Below, one piece after another: positions 1 through 7,816 of a DNA stretch of 28,355 nt (its first letter is position 1; every line of letters begins with the position of its first letter). The notes under the pieces are model-generated. The model saw nothing but the letters and a program-made list of their open reading frames with translations, did not search any database and was not told the origin of the DNA. The stretch is from JAMCZZ01 sp964363695 (lineage in GTDB: Bacteria; Patescibacteriota; UBA1384; XYA2-FULL-43-10; 1-14-0-10-43-13), in NCBI GenBank assembly GCA_964363695.1, contig CAYIJI010000006.1, positions 1 through 28,355 on the forward strand. Direction: 5' to 3'. The position numbers were made by a program, and so were the translations under genes.

Positions 1-156
1 TGCTGTCGGTAATCAAGTCGATGATCGACTGAGAAGGCCCTTAAGGGTACAGCGTGACCACCACCAATAAACACCGTTCTCGGCCACCCCCGGCCAGAGA
101 ACAAAGATTCGATCCCTGCACCACCTCGGTGCAGGGATTTGACGTTTATAGAGAGT
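1..156. other. Structured intergenic segment, possibly the tail of a truncated gene or RNA
   Basis: This segment is visibly richer in G and C than the flanking genes and has no convincing complete ORF. It folds well: bases 76-81 and 82-85 pair with 97-102 and 92-95 around a C-rich loop, and a second stem lies at 112-138. One plus-strand frame is open from the window edge to a TAA at 68-70, so a protein C-terminus is possible. I compared it by eye with tRNA, tmRNA, RNase P RNA and 23S 3' ends and found no match. Its identity is unknown. Confidence 0.35.
112..138. terminator. Strong hairpin, likely terminator of the minus-strand polysaccharide operon
   Basis: An 11-bp perfect stem (112-122 with 128-138) closes a 5-base loop, 18 bases beyond the stop of the glycosyltransferase gene. 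Neither side has a long T run; there are only scattered T-rich bases. It may stop transcription weakly in both directions or stabilise a 3' end. Confidence 0.45.
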
Positions 157-1140
157 TTATCTATCGAGCTTGGGCAATATTAGTCCCCATACAAACCGTA
201 TTCCATACCATATATGAGTGAATAGTATCATCGGCATTGAGATCATTCCCACCAATGGATTAAGCCATCGCACCGAGACCACTATGCCATCGGCTAAGAG
301 CATTAATAGATAAATCGCCAGTGGAATAGAGTAAATATAAAGAGTTCTTGAATTTGAGAATAGCAACAATAGTACTAATAAAATCAAATAGAAATCAAAT
401 AAACTCGGCACGAAGTAAAAAAACTTTCTTGATGTTTTCGGATAAATCTTGGCAAAATATCCTCGATGAAGAGCATAATTTCCAATTTGTTTAAAGTGTT
501 TTAAAAGATCGCTCCTTCGGTGGTGATAAACAATCGCCTCAGGATTATAGATAATATCATGACCAGCATTATTAATATCCAAACAAAGCTTAGTGTCTTC
601 ACCTGGCCAATAAGTATTATCAAAACCCCCAACTTGTTCAAAAACATCCCTACGGACTAATAGATTTACAGTTGGCCAATCATCTATTTTTCTGGATTTT
701 CCAATTGGGAGATAACGATGTCGAGTAGCACCTCCGCCTAAGTAAGATTCAAAAACAGCACCCGACACTTTTTGTAAAACTCCATTATTTCTAGGTGTTT
801 TAGCTGGACCTCCAACGGCGGCTATTTTTTCGTCATCAAAATGGATCATCGCCTTTTTTAACCAAGTTGGCTCCGGATAAGCGTCGTCGTCCAAAAAAGC
901 TAAAAATTCTCCCGTAGCATATTTAAGCGCCAAATCCCTTTTTTCAGCAGGGCCGGCTTTGCCGGAAGGAATTATTCTGGTTTTAGGCCAGCTGTTCTCT
1001 TTGTCCTCTTTGTCGGGAAAGATGATAATTTCAAAATCTTCCCAATCAAGCTCTAAAATCTTAGGCACTGACTCTCTTATATAGTCATTAATTGCCTTGA
1101 CAGGAATTATTATAGAAACTTTTTTCTTCTGTTTTTCCAT
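157..1140 (-). CDS. GT2 family glycosyltransferase with C-terminal membrane segments
   Basis: Inverting family-2 glycosyltransferase of 327 aa that probably adds a sugar to a lipid-linked surface glycan at the inner face of the membrane. The GT-A start is seen in VSIIIPVK (residues 8-15). The metal- and nucleotide-binding acidic run is FLDDDAYPEP (D84-D86), and the ED motif that usually carries the catalytic base is WPGED (E181, D182). About two hydrophobic segments follow between residues 240 and 320, which would anchor the enzyme. It is the last gene of the minus-strand operon, separated from uxs by a family A repeat. The donor sugar cannot be read from sequence, but UDP-xylose or UDP-glucuronate made by the upstream genes are candidates. 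Confidence 0.88.
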   Translation of the reverse strand: MEKQKKKVSIIIPVKAINDYIRESVPKILELDWEDFEIIIFPDKEDKENSWPKTRIIPSGKAGPAEKRDLALKYATGEFLAFLDDDAYPEPTWLKKAMIHFDDEKIAAVGGPAKTPRNNGVLQKVSGAVFESYLGGGATRHRYLPIGKSRKIDDWPTVNLLVRRDVFEQVGGFDNTYWPGEDTKLCLDINNAGHDIIYNPEAIVYHHRRSDLLKHFKQIGNYALHRGYFAKIYPKTSRKFFYFVPSLFDFYLILLVLLLLFSNSRTLYIYSIPLAIYLLMLLADGIVVSVRWLNPLVGMISMPMILFTHIWYGIRFVWGLILPKLDR

Positions 1141-1166
1141 TAAAACCCAATTTATAATTATTCGCT

Positions 1167-1276
1167 GTCATTCCCGCGCTCATTTTTGTCATTCCCGCGA
1201 AGGCGGGAATCCAGAAACTATCGTATGGATCCCCGGGCTTCACTCTCAAGCTACATCGCCGAACCCGGGGATGACA
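1167..1276. repeat. Family A palindromic repeat (GTCAT...ATGAC)
   Basis: The copy starts with a partial GTCATTCCCGC, then a full GTCATTCC...GGGAATCC hairpin (1188-1212), a variable centre, and a second arm ending in CCCGGGGATGACA. It fills the gap between the glycosyltransferase and uxs. Similar elements recur throughout the window, inside genes as well as between them. Confidence 0.85.
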
Positions 1277-1288
1277 AAGGTGAAGCAC

Positions 1289-2221
1289 TTACCTATTTTT
1301 TCTGAACCACTCTATTGTTTTAGCAAGGCCTTCTTCCAGCTGAATCTTCGGCTCCCATCCAAGTTTTTCTTTGGCGAGCATAATGTCTGGACGTCTTTGC
1401 TTTGGATCGGATGAAGCCGCTTCAACATATATTTTTTTTGATTTTGAACCTATTAGCTTGATAACAAGATCGGCAAGCTCATTGACTGTAAACTCACCCG
1501 GATTACCAATGTTGATAGGCCCTTCTTCGTTTGAATGGATCATCTTCATCATGCCTTCTATCTGATCGTCAACATAACAAAAAGACCTAGTTTGTTCTCC
1601 TGTGCCCTGTATTGTTATATCCTCGCCCGACAAAGCTTGCTTTATAAAATTTGTGACCACTCTGCCATCTTCCGGATCCATCATCGGACCGTAAGTGTTA
1701 AAGATCCTAATAATCCCAGTGTTTAGGTTATACAAATTTTTATATTCATAAATGAGCGCCTCGGCATACCTTTTACCTTCATCATAGCAAGATCTCTTAC
1801 AATAGGGATCCACATTGCCGAAGTAGGTTTCTTTTTGCGGATGCTCTTTTGGGTCTCCGTAAACCTCCGAGGTTGAAGTGTGAAAAAATCTTGCCTCATG
1901 CTTCAATGCCAACTCGAGCATATTTTTTGTGCCGATAGAATTTGTTTCTAATGTCCTAACAGGATCTTTATAATACTGCGGAGGAGAGGCGGGACAAGCA
2001 AGATTTAAAACAAAATCAATTTTTTCTTCAATATTTATTGGCTCGATTATGTCGTGTTCAACAAACTTGAAATTAGGTTCTTTTTCTAAAATATCCAAGT
2101 TTCTTTTATTTCCAGTTTGCAGATTATCAACAACAGTAACTTTGTGTCCTTCATTACAAAGTCTAATCGCCAAATTGGACCCTAGAAACCCCGCTCCACC
2201 AGATATTAAATAATGCTTCAT
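1289..2221 (-). CDS. uxs: UDP-glucuronate decarboxylase (UDP-xylose synthase)
   Basis: Extended short-chain dehydrogenase of 310 aa that converts UDP-glucuronate to UDP-xylose through a 4-keto intermediate, using bound NAD. The nucleotide-binding motif is GGAGFLGSN (residues 8-16). The family signature NLACPASPPQYYKDP is present (about 73-87). The catalytic triad is visible: T117/S118 with E119 in the TSEVYGDP segment, and Y146 and K150 in CYDEGKR. The start is supported by an AGG-type ribosome site seven bases upstream. It lies just downstream of ugd, which makes its substrate, so the two form a UDP-glucose to UDP-xylose pathway. The CPASPP signature separates UXS from general epimerases, so I am fairly confident. 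Confidence 0.92.
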   Translation of the reverse strand: MKHYLISGGAGFLGSNLAIRLCNEGHKVTVVDNLQTGNKRNLDILEKEPNFKFVEHDIIEPINIEEKIDFVLNLACPASPPQYYKDPVRTLETNSIGTKNMLELALKHEARFFHTSTSEVYGDPKEHPQKETYFGNVDPYCKRSCYDEGKRYAEALIYEYKNLYNLNTGIIRIFNTYGPMMDPEDGRVVTNFIKQALSGEDITIQGTGEQTRSFCYVDDQIEGMMKMIHSNEEGPINIGNPGEFTVNELADLVIKLIGSKSKKIYVEAASSDPKQRRPDIMLAKEKLGWEPKIQLEEGLAKTIEWFRKNR

Positions 2222-2255
2222 TTTAACCTAATTTCTTAAGATATAATCATCAACT

Positions 2256-2365
2256 GTCATTCCAGACTTTTCATTTGTCATTCCAGCGAAAGCTGGAATC
2301 CAGAAGTTGTGCTGCTAATCTGCAATACTGGATCCCAGATCTCAAGCTTACAGTCTGGGATGACA
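2256..2365. repeat. Family A palindromic repeat
   Basis: GTCATTCC arms, an AGCGAAAGCT hairpin centre, a CCAG/CTGG inner pair, and a terminal arm ending CTGGGATGACA. It lies between ugd and uxs inside the same operon, so it would be transcribed and could fold within the mRNA. Confidence 0.85.
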
Positions 2366-2394
2366 ATAGGGGGTAACTAGTAACTGCTCTGAAG

Positions 2395-3690
2395 TTAATT
2401 AGCCCTGCCTATTGAGTAATATTTAAATCCCAGCGCTCTCATATCGACCGGGTCATAGATATTTCTGCCGTCAAAAATAAGAGGGGTTTTCATTTCCTTT
2501 TTTAGCTTCCCTAAATCAAGCTGCTTGAATTCATCCCATTCCGTAATGATGAGCAACGCCTCGGCGTCCTTGCATACAAGGGTAGGATTATCGCAAAATT
2601 TTATATCAGGAAACAGCCTTTTTAAGTTATTTTCCGCCACTACATCATAAACCGAGACTTTCGCCCCTAGATCTATCAATCCTTCGATAATTGTGATGGC
2701 AGGAGCTTCTCGAATATCATCGGTTTTTGGCTTAAAAGCGGCGCCCCAGATAGCGATTTTCTTTCCTTTAACGCCATTCAATTCTTTATTTACTTTATGT
2801 AAGAACTTTTGCCTTTGGTGTTTGTTCACCGCTTCCACTTCTTCTAAAATGCTAAATTTTACCTCATTTTGGTTCGCAATCTGAATTAAAGCCTTTACAT
2901 CCTTCGGAAAGCACGATCCGCCATAGCCCAAGCCGGCATTCAAAAAGGCGCTCTTTCCAATTCTCTTGTCCAGCTTCATCCCATTGGCAACTTCGTTAAC
3001 GTCCGCCCCCACTTTTTCGCAGATCAGAGCAACAGAATTAATATAGGAAATTTGGGTTGCCAGAAAGGAATTGGAAGCATACTTAATCATTTCAGCTGTC
3101 TCAAGATTGGTTATCAAAATCGGCGCCCCAAGTACTTCGTATATCTTGGCAACCTTTTTGGCGGCAGAGCTGCCATTGTTGTCGCCAAGCACAATCCGGT
3201 CAGGATGGATAAAATCTTCAATGGCCGAACCCTCCCTTAAAAATTCAGGATTTGAAACGACATCAAATTTCCCTTTGTAAAACTTCTTTATCGTCTTTTT
3301 GACAAGCTCTCCTGTCCCAATCGGCACGGTGCTTTTGTTGACTATCACTTGATAGCCAGTCATATTTTTGCCGACTTCTTCGGCAGCAGCTAAAACATAC
3401 TTCAAATCCGCCTTGCCATCCTCATCAGAAGGGGTTCCGACGGCAATAAAAATAATCTCGCTATCTTTCATATGTTTTTTGAGATCGGTGCTGAATTTTA
3501 TCCTGCCAGCAGCATAATTTTTCCTAATCAATTCCTCTATACCCGGTTCGTAGATTGGCGAAACCCCGGTTTTTAATTTTTCGATCTTTTCGGAATCTAT
3601 ATCGATGCATGCGACTTCGTTGCCAAGTTCTGCAAGGCAAACCCCTTGAACCAACCCGACATAGCCAGTGCCAATAACAACTATTCTCAT
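2395..3690 (-). CDS. ugd: UDP-glucose 6-dehydrogenase
   Basis: Oxidises UDP-glucose to UDP-glucuronate with two NAD. The length of 431 aa is normal for bacterial Ugd/TuaD. The N-terminal Rossmann motif is IGTGYVGLVQG (6-16). NKSTVPIGTG (118-127) and NPEFLREGSA (147-156) are family landmarks. The catalytic cysteine is C260 in GYGGSCFPKD, with K263 beside it. The C-terminal nucleotide-binding domain contains AFKPKTDDIREAPA. GGAGG lies 9 bases upstream of the ATG, inside the last codons of the preceding GT2 gene, and only one base separates the two genes. It supplies the substrate for uxs downstream. Assignment is secure. Confidence 0.96.
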   Translation of the reverse strand: MRIVVIGTGYVGLVQGVCLAELGNEVACIDIDSEKIEKLKTGVSPIYEPGIEELIRKNYAAGRIKFSTDLKKHMKDSEIIFIAVGTPSDEDGKADLKYVLAAAEEVGKNMTGYQVIVNKSTVPIGTGELVKKTIKKFYKGKFDVVSNPEFLREGSAIEDFIHPDRIVLGDNNGSSAAKKVAKIYEVLGAPILITNLETAEMIKYASNSFLATQISYINSVALICEKVGADVNEVANGMKLDKRIGKSAFLNAGLGYGGSCFPKDVKALIQIANQNEVKFSILEEVEAVNKHQRQKFLHKVNKELNGVKGKKIAIWGAAFKPKTDDIREAPAITIIEGLIDLGAKVSVYDVVAENNLKRLFPDIKFCDNPTLVCKDAEALLIITEWDEFKQLDLGKLKKEMKTPLIFDGRNIYDPVDMRALGFKYYSIGRAN

Positions 3691-3691
3691 C

Positions 3692-4450
3692 TCACTTTCC
3701 TCCGCTCTTTAATTTTCTTTTTTTTCTATAATAATTTAAAATTCTGGCCCGATAAAAAACGGCAAATGTATCCATAATCATATTGCTGATCGAACCGGGA
3801 TTTATTCTGGAGCCTACCTTATTAAAATTCAAGTTGACAGGCGCCTCGAAAATTCTTCCATATCCCAATTGGTTAGCAACAACCAGCATCTCAAGGTCAA
3901 ACGCATAACGCTTAACTAATACTCTAGGCAGCACATCTTTGGCAACCCTTTTTTTTAAAAACTTTAAACCCGCTTGCGTATCGGTAACCCTCAATCCGAA
4001 GAGAAGGCGGATCATTCTGTGATATATATAAGAATAAATTCTTCTCTTTAGCGGATAGTTCACCTTTGAAGCTGGGTGCCGTTTGGAGCCGATGACGAAA
4101 TCGGCGTCAAAGATTTCCATCAATTTGACACATTTGTCGAACTGCTCAGGATTAAAATCTCCGCCGGCATCAGTGAAAGTAATTATTTCTCCCGCTGCTT
4201 TCTCTGTCCCGTATTTCAAGGCATAGCCTTTCCCGTGATTTTGGGCATATTCATACACCTTTACCTTCTTGGAGCGATGCTTTTTTGCCTCTTTTGCCGT
4301 ATTGTCAGGCGAACCGTCAACCACAACGATAACTTCATAATCGTAATCGAGAATATCATGGGCTTTTAAAATATTATCTATTGTGTTGTAGATATTTTTT
4401 TCCTCTTTGAAGGCAGGGATGATAATGGAAAGCTTGGGATTATTGTTCAT
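3692..4450 (-). CDS. GT2 family glycosyltransferase, polyprenyl-phosphate sugar transferase-like
   Basis: A 252-aa family-2 transferase of the Alg5/dolichyl-phosphate-glucosyltransferase group, which usually loads a hexose onto a polyprenyl phosphate carrier in the cytoplasmic leaflet. The N-terminus LSIIIPAFKEEKNI and VVVDGSPDNT are typical, as is GYALKYGTEKAAGE. The metal-binding stretch reads FTDAGGD (about 92-98), where most relatives have DADGD, so one acidic residue is a glycine. RVTDTQAGLKFL (about 154-165) is the conserved helix of the group. No membrane segment is evident and the C-terminus is very basic. It overlaps the flippase gene by 11 bp and has GGAGA upstream, which suggests tight coupling. 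Confidence 0.87.
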   Translation of the reverse strand: MNNNPKLSIIIPAFKEEKNIYNTIDNILKAHDILDYDYEVIVVVDGSPDNTAKEAKKHRSKKVKVYEYAQNHGKGYALKYGTEKAAGEIITFTDAGGDFNPEQFDKCVKLMEIFDADFVIGSKRHPASKVNYPLKRRIYSYIYHRMIRLLFGLRVTDTQAGLKFLKKRVAKDVLPRVLVKRYAFDLEMLVVANQLGYGRIFEAPVNLNFNKVGSRINPGSISNMIMDTFAVFYRARILNYYRKKRKLKSGGK

Positions 4451-5726
4451 ATTCTCCTCGGAAATATGAAATGACCTGTTGCCGTTTTGTTAAGAGATAA
4501 TAGCTTATCATAAATGCAAAAAGCAATCCTATGGTTGAGATAAGAATTTTAATAAGTATTTCCAATGAAGAATGGTTGAGGGAGATCAGAGTTATCTGAG
4601 CCAAGATGATTACTGCGAAAAACGGAAGGAAAAAAAAGTTCTTAATCGCTAAGAAATAATTGGCCATAATGTTTACTAGAGCGTACAAGATTACGAAAAA
4701 TCCGACTTGGGGCAAGAGATAAAAGTAGCTGGTATATTTATTACCGTAGAGAATTGAAATCACCTTACCGGGCGCAACATAGTAAACCGCCAATATTACT
4801 AAAGCTCCAGCCAGCGTCAATAAGAGTGAGAAAAGAAATATGCCAAAGTGTTTGTTTCCCTTGGCTTTTTTTTCTGAAATCATCGGAAACATAACGCTAA
4901 TGACCGGAGCGGTTGCATAGAGAATAATTTTTGCGATCGTAGAGATTGCAGCATACATCCCCGCTTCTTCCGGGGCAAAGTAATGTTTCACAAGCACAAC
5001 ATCAATATTTAAGGAGAAAGCCAATAAAAGAGTTACTATTAATGTTGGAAATGAATAATTGATTATCTCTTTTTTATCAAAGGCGAAGCTAGCTTTGCTT
5101 TCTGTATTATTTTCTTTTTTTAAAAAGTTAAGTAAAGGAACAAACGTTACAAAATAAGCGATAACTGTCGCAAGAACTGCTCCCAAAATAGCTCCCGACA
5201 CTTCTAATCCCAGCTTAATAAGGATTACTCCCAAAACTAAACGTAAAAAAGGCTCCAAGCAATTTGTCACCGATAGGGCAAAAAATCTCTGAGTACCTTG
5301 GAGAACGCCTCGGTTTACTAAGATTAAAAAACCAAAAATAAAGCTAGAAAGAGCGATGGCGACAGGCAACAAATGCTCGATTGAGAAGAAATTAGCAATT
5401 GGCTTAATAAGGATCAATCCGATAAAAAACAAGAGTAAACCAAAAAATAGGACATATCTGGAAAAAACTTTGAGTAATTTAGTAATCGCCTGATAATTTT
5501 TCGTCGCGTACAGCTCGCCGGAATAACGCATTACTACCGTTAAAATGGTGCCGCCGCCAACCGAAAGAATTGTGAGGAGTGAAAAGATTGCGCTAAATTC
5601 CCCATATTGTGCAGGACCAAGCCACCTTCCCACCAGCATATTAAAAAGATAAGCAAAAAAGCTGCCGACTATTGCGCCAACAAATATGATTGTACTATTA
5701 GAAAGTAATTTTTTAGTTTCGCCCAC
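4440..5726 (-). CDS. Wzx-type oligosaccharide flippase (MOP superfamily)
   Basis: A 428-aa protein made almost wholly of hydrophobic segments, roughly a dozen, with short basic loops, as in flippases of the polysaccharide-transport (RfbX/Wzx) family. The N-terminal region with GRWLGPAQYGEFSAIFSL is characteristic. It should move undecaprenyl-linked oligosaccharide from the inner to the outer leaflet. The start is GTG and lies 6 bases after a TATAAA box, so the transcript may be leaderless. It is the first gene of the minus-strand operon and overlaps the downstream GT2 gene. The substrate is unknown. Confidence 0.88.
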   Translation of the reverse strand: MGETKKLLSNSTIIFVGAIVGSFFAYLFNMLVGRWLGPAQYGEFSAIFSLLTILSVGGGTILTVVMRYSGELYATKNYQAITKLLKVFSRYVLFFGLLLFFIGLILIKPIANFFSIEHLLPVAIALSSFIFGFLILVNRGVLQGTQRFFALSVTNCLEPFLRLVLGVILIKLGLEVSGAILGAVLATVIAYFVTFVPLLNFLKKENNTESKASFAFDKKEIINYSFPTLIVTLLLAFSLNIDVVLVKHYFAPEEAGMYAAISTIAKIILYATAPVISVMFPMISEKKAKGNKHFGIFLFSLLLTLAGALVILAVYYVAPGKVISILYGNKYTSYFYLLPQVGFFVILYALVNIMANYFLAIKNFFFLPFFAVIILAQITLISLNHSSLEILIKILISTIGLLFAFMISYYLLTKRQQVISYFRGEYEQ

Positions 5727-5732
5727 CCTTAA

Positions 5733-5761
5733 TTTATATCAGCTTAAGTTGAAATGGTAAA
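5733..5761 (-). promoter_or_regulatory. Promoter of the minus-strand polysaccharide operon
   Basis: On the minus strand there is TTTACC (5756-5761), a 17-base spacer and TATAAA (5733-5738). The expected start point falls on or next to the GTG of the flippase gene, which would make the mRNA leaderless. The inference comes from sequence alone. Confidence 0.5.
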
Positions 5762-5762
5762 G

Positions 5763-5901
5763 CTATAATACCCGAATCCGAAAACCTCAGCTTAATAATC
5801 CAAACCAACGTCATCTATTTATTCTTCGAGCTTGTCGAGAAGTTCTAAATCATAATAGTTCTCGATTAAACAATATTGGGTTTTCGGATTCGGGCTATAA
5901 T
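5763..5901. mobile_element. MITE-like inverted-repeat element with 7-bp direct repeats
   Basis: Perfect 16-bp inverted repeats CCCGAATCCGAAAACC (5771-5786) and its complement (5879-5894) enclose about 90 bases. The direct repeat CTATAAT occurs at 5763-5769 and again at 5895-5901, one and zero bases outside the arms, as expected of a target-site duplication. The centre carries a TTCGAGCTTGTCGAGAA palindrome and no ORF. The right copy of the direct repeat contains the stop codon of the neighbouring AbiEii-like gene. Confidence 0.6.
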
Positions 5902-6530
5902 GACTCAACGTATTTCTTAGTCTCTAGCTCCAAAAATTCTTTTACCTCGCCAAATGTTATTTTTTTGCCATGTTTAAAATTTATCTCGATGATCTCAATG
6001 TCATCGTAATAAACTAGGCTCTTTAGCGCCAAGGCATGCTGCAGAGACATATTTTTTTGATCTAAAGCGCCCAGCAACTGACTGAGTGAATATTTGTGTA
6101 AAATAAAATAGAGATCAACGTAATCTTTCATTGTCGCTCTACCGGTTATAGCACTTAATTTCATGGCTGCAATGTCCAACATCGAAGCTATTTGTAAGTA
6201 CTCTGTTTCTTCGATCTTTATTAACGGGTACGGAAATGTCATAAAAGTGATCTTGATTGTTCCGTCAACCAAAATCCCCAAAGTATTTTCTTCTTCTTGA
6301 ATCTTTTGAATGTTATGGCCACTAAAAACTTGCTGGAAACTTTCATATAAAACATTTGGATCAAACGCTTTTTCGCAAAAAAAATCGAAGTCAACGCTAT
6401 CTCTATGGCCAATTTGAAGTGCTAAAGCTGTGCCGCCGGCGAGATAAAAATTGTCCTTAAATTTTAATAATAAGGGTAAAATTGAAATGCGATCATCATC
6501 TAGGATATCGAAATAATATTTTTCATCCAT
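5895..6530 (-). CDS. AbiEii-like nucleotidyltransferase (putative toxin)
   Basis: A 211-aa protein with the DNA polymerase beta-type nucleotidyltransferase core of the AbiEii/AbiGii toxin family. FYLAGGTALALQ (28-39, with GGT at 32-34) is followed by the paired acidic residues D47 and D49 in DSVDFDFF. RATMKDYVDLYFIL (about 131-144) matches the conserved RD-x-x-D-L helix near the end of the domain. Family members transfer nucleotides to RNA or protein, and their partner keeps them inactive. Here the partner is probably the gene that overlaps its start by 8 bp. It is shorter than the other AbiEii in the window (257 aa). Its TAG stop lies within a repeat-element direct repeat. Confidence 0.82.
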   Translation of the reverse strand: MDEKYYFDILDDDRISILPLLLKFKDNFYLAGGTALALQIGHRDSVDFDFFCEKAFDPNVLYESFQQVFSGHNIQKIQEEENTLGILVDGTIKITFMTFPYPLIKIEETEYLQIASMLDIAAMKLSAITGRATMKDYVDLYFILHKYSLSQLLGALDQKNMSLQHALALKSLVYYDDIEIIEINFKHGKKITFGEVKEFLELETKKYVESL

Positions 6531-6822
6531 TTATCTTACCTTTTTCATTCATCTGTTCTTCTCTCGTCTTCGGACTAATACCAAGATAAAGTTTCCACAA
6601 AGCAAGAGATTTCTTATTCCAAGCGCCCAATGGAATATTTTGCGCCACTTTGGCAACTTCATCTTTACCGTAAAAGAAGAAAATCCATGCCAAGGCATCC
6701 GTATCGCCAAAAAATAATACTTGTTTAATTATAGTACCGCTATTTTTTTGTAAATCTAATTTTTTTGGATCAATATACCATACCGTTTTTGAGACAACTT
6801 TTGGGATTTTGTTTTTTTGCAT
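6523..6822 (-). CDS. DUF6922-like small protein, putative partner of the AbiEii-like toxin
   Basis: I start this at the internal ATG, giving 99 aa beginning MQKNKIPK, because a TATAAT box with an extended TG motif lies just upstream of that ATG and inside the longer ORF. The sequence WYIDPKKLDLQKNSGTII, then FFGDTDALAW, FFYGKDEVAKV and KSLALWKLYLGI resembles small proteins of the DUF6922 type, which often sit in front of AbiEii-family nucleotidyltransferases. This recognition is from memory of the pattern and needs a profile search. It overlaps the downstream toxin-like gene by 8 bp, so the pair is probably translationally coupled and acts as a toxin-antitoxin unit. Confidence 0.68.
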   Translation of the reverse strand: MQKNKIPKVVSKTVWYIDPKKLDLQKNSGTIIKQVLFFGDTDALAWIFFFYGKDEVAKVAQNIPLGAWNKKSLALWKLYLGISPKTREEQMNEKGKING

Positions 6823-6831
6823 CTTAATATA

Positions 6832-6860
6832 ATTATAGCAAAATCTCTGCCAAATGACCA
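6832..6860 (-). promoter_or_regulatory. Extended -10 promoter for the DUF6922-like/AbiEii-like pair
   Basis: On the minus strand TGCTATAAT (an extended -10, with TATAAT at 6832-6837) lies 9 bases before the chosen ATG. A weak -35, TGGTCA (6855-6860), sits at 17-base spacing. Transcription would begin about three bases before the ATG, so the message would be nearly leaderless. Confidence 0.6.
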
Positions 6861-6878
6861 TATTAAAACATCTTGGCC

Positions 6879-6907
6879 TTGACTTTGTACTAAGATTTCT
6901 CTAATGA
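6879..6907 (+). promoter_or_regulatory. Possible promoter of the coiled-coil gene
   Basis: TTGACT (6879-6884) is followed after 17 bases by TAATGA (6902-6907). The -35 is good and the -10 is poor. The position fits a transcript starting before the ribosome site and ATG at 6943, and would exclude translation from the earlier ATG at 6904. Confidence 0.35.
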
Positions 6908-6942
6908 TTGATATGCACATCAATTTTTATCGAAAGGATCTA

Positions 6943-7773
6943 ATGCCGCAAACAAAAGCTGAAGGGAAAATAGTTTCTGAAAAAAGCACTAAAGGCGAGA
7001 TTTGGGAGGCTTATAATGCCATGCTTTCGGGAATATCCGGCCAATCCAAATTGGAGTTTTCGGGCGAGAAACAGGAGTCAAATAAAATCGCGAAAACAAT
7101 AGAAGATCTCCGTGCTAAATTTAATTCCGATCTTTCTTTGGTTTCCGAAAGTATAGGATCTGAATTGGCAAAGTTTGTTGAGTTCGCCGAAGAGATAAAT
7201 AAGAAAAAAGCCATTGCTGTTAAAGAAATTGAGAATAAAAAAGAAACGCTTGAGGAAGAAATTGAGAAAGCCAAAAAAATATGGGGCGAGGATGAAGCCG
7301 AGAAAAAGAAGGCCCGATTGCGCGAGGAAGAAGATTATAATTACAATTTGACACAGAAACGCCGTAAGGAAGAGGATGAATACAAGGTTTCCAAAATGCT
7401 AGAGAAAGCCGAGATCACTGAACGCAAAGCAAAACTAGCAGAGCGTGAAAGTGAAATTAAGCAAATGGAAAAAGATTTGGCCGAGGGACCAAAGATTATC
7501 GAGGAGACCGTTAAAAACACTGTTGATGCTACCGCCAAAGAACTATCAGCAAAATATTCTGCAGAGACGAAAGAACTAAATTTAACTCACGAACACGAAA
7601 AGAAAATATCGGCACTAAAAATTGAAGAGCTCACGAAAAAAGTATCCGAGCAGAAAACGATTATCGACAAGATCGAAAAAGAACTCTCCGTCGCCAATCG
7701 CGAGGCAAAAGAGATTGCAGTTTCCGTTATTGAAAGCAGAAATGTCAGCCACAACATGCCGGCAACTGAATAA
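6943..7773 (+). CDS. Coiled-coil protein of unknown function
   Basis: I do not recognise a family. The chosen ATG has GAAAGGA five bases upstream, whereas the ATG 39 bases earlier has no ribosome site. The 276-aa product (MPQTKAEGK...) is extremely rich in K and E. From about residue 75 to the end it shows heptad-like patterns with few helix breakers, which indicates a long coiled coil. There is no signal peptide or membrane segment. The segment KSTKGEIWEAYNAML near the N-terminus looks like a short globular or helical start. It lies between two nucleotidyltransferase modules on opposite strands. It could be a structural or accessory partner, or simply cargo. Confidence 0.8.
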   Translation: MPQTKAEGKIVSEKSTKGEIWEAYNAMLSGISGQSKLEFSGEKQESNKIAKTIEDLRAKFNSDLSLVSESIGSELAKFVEFAEEINKKKAIAVKEIENKKETLEEEIEKAKKIWGEDEAEKKKARLREEEDYNYNLTQKRRKEEDEYKVSKMLEKAEITERKAKLAERESEIKQMEKDLAEGPKIIEETVKNTVDATAKELSAKYSAETKELNLTHEHEKKISALKIEELTKKVSEQKTIIDKIEKELSVANREAKEIAVSVIESRNVSHNMPATE

Positions 7774-7785
7774 ATTGTCCACATA

Positions 7786-7814
7786 TTGACATCAAATAAT
7801 ATTTGTAATATAAT
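7786..7814 (+). promoter_or_regulatory. Consensus sigma-70 promoter of the abiE operon
   Basis: TTGACA (7786-7791), exactly 17 bases, then TATAAT (7809-7814) is a perfect match to both consensus hexamers. It begins 13 bases after the stop of the coiled-coil gene, so abiE is transcribed independently. Confidence 0.88.
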
Positions 7815-7816
7815 TC

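Noticed and set aside
101..138. tRNA or tmRNA 3' end (ATTCGATCC followed by TGCACCACC)
   Set aside because: The bases before the TTCGATC loop do not pair with those after it, and no acceptor or D arm is visible. The sequence is better explained by the hairpin at 112-138.
1097..1414. Plus-strand reading frame of 105 codons
   Set aside because: It runs through a family A repeat and the reverse of uxs; the CHSREGGNP-type peptide is a typical by-product of that palindrome.
1167..2365. Repeated palindromes as a CRISPR array
   Set aside because: Copies are hundreds of bases or more apart, vary in sequence and length, have no regular spacers, and no cas gene is present.
6904..6942. Earlier ATG for the coiled-coil gene
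   Set aside because: It has no ribosome site and overlaps the likely -10 region; the ATG at 6943 has GAAAGGA at proper distance.
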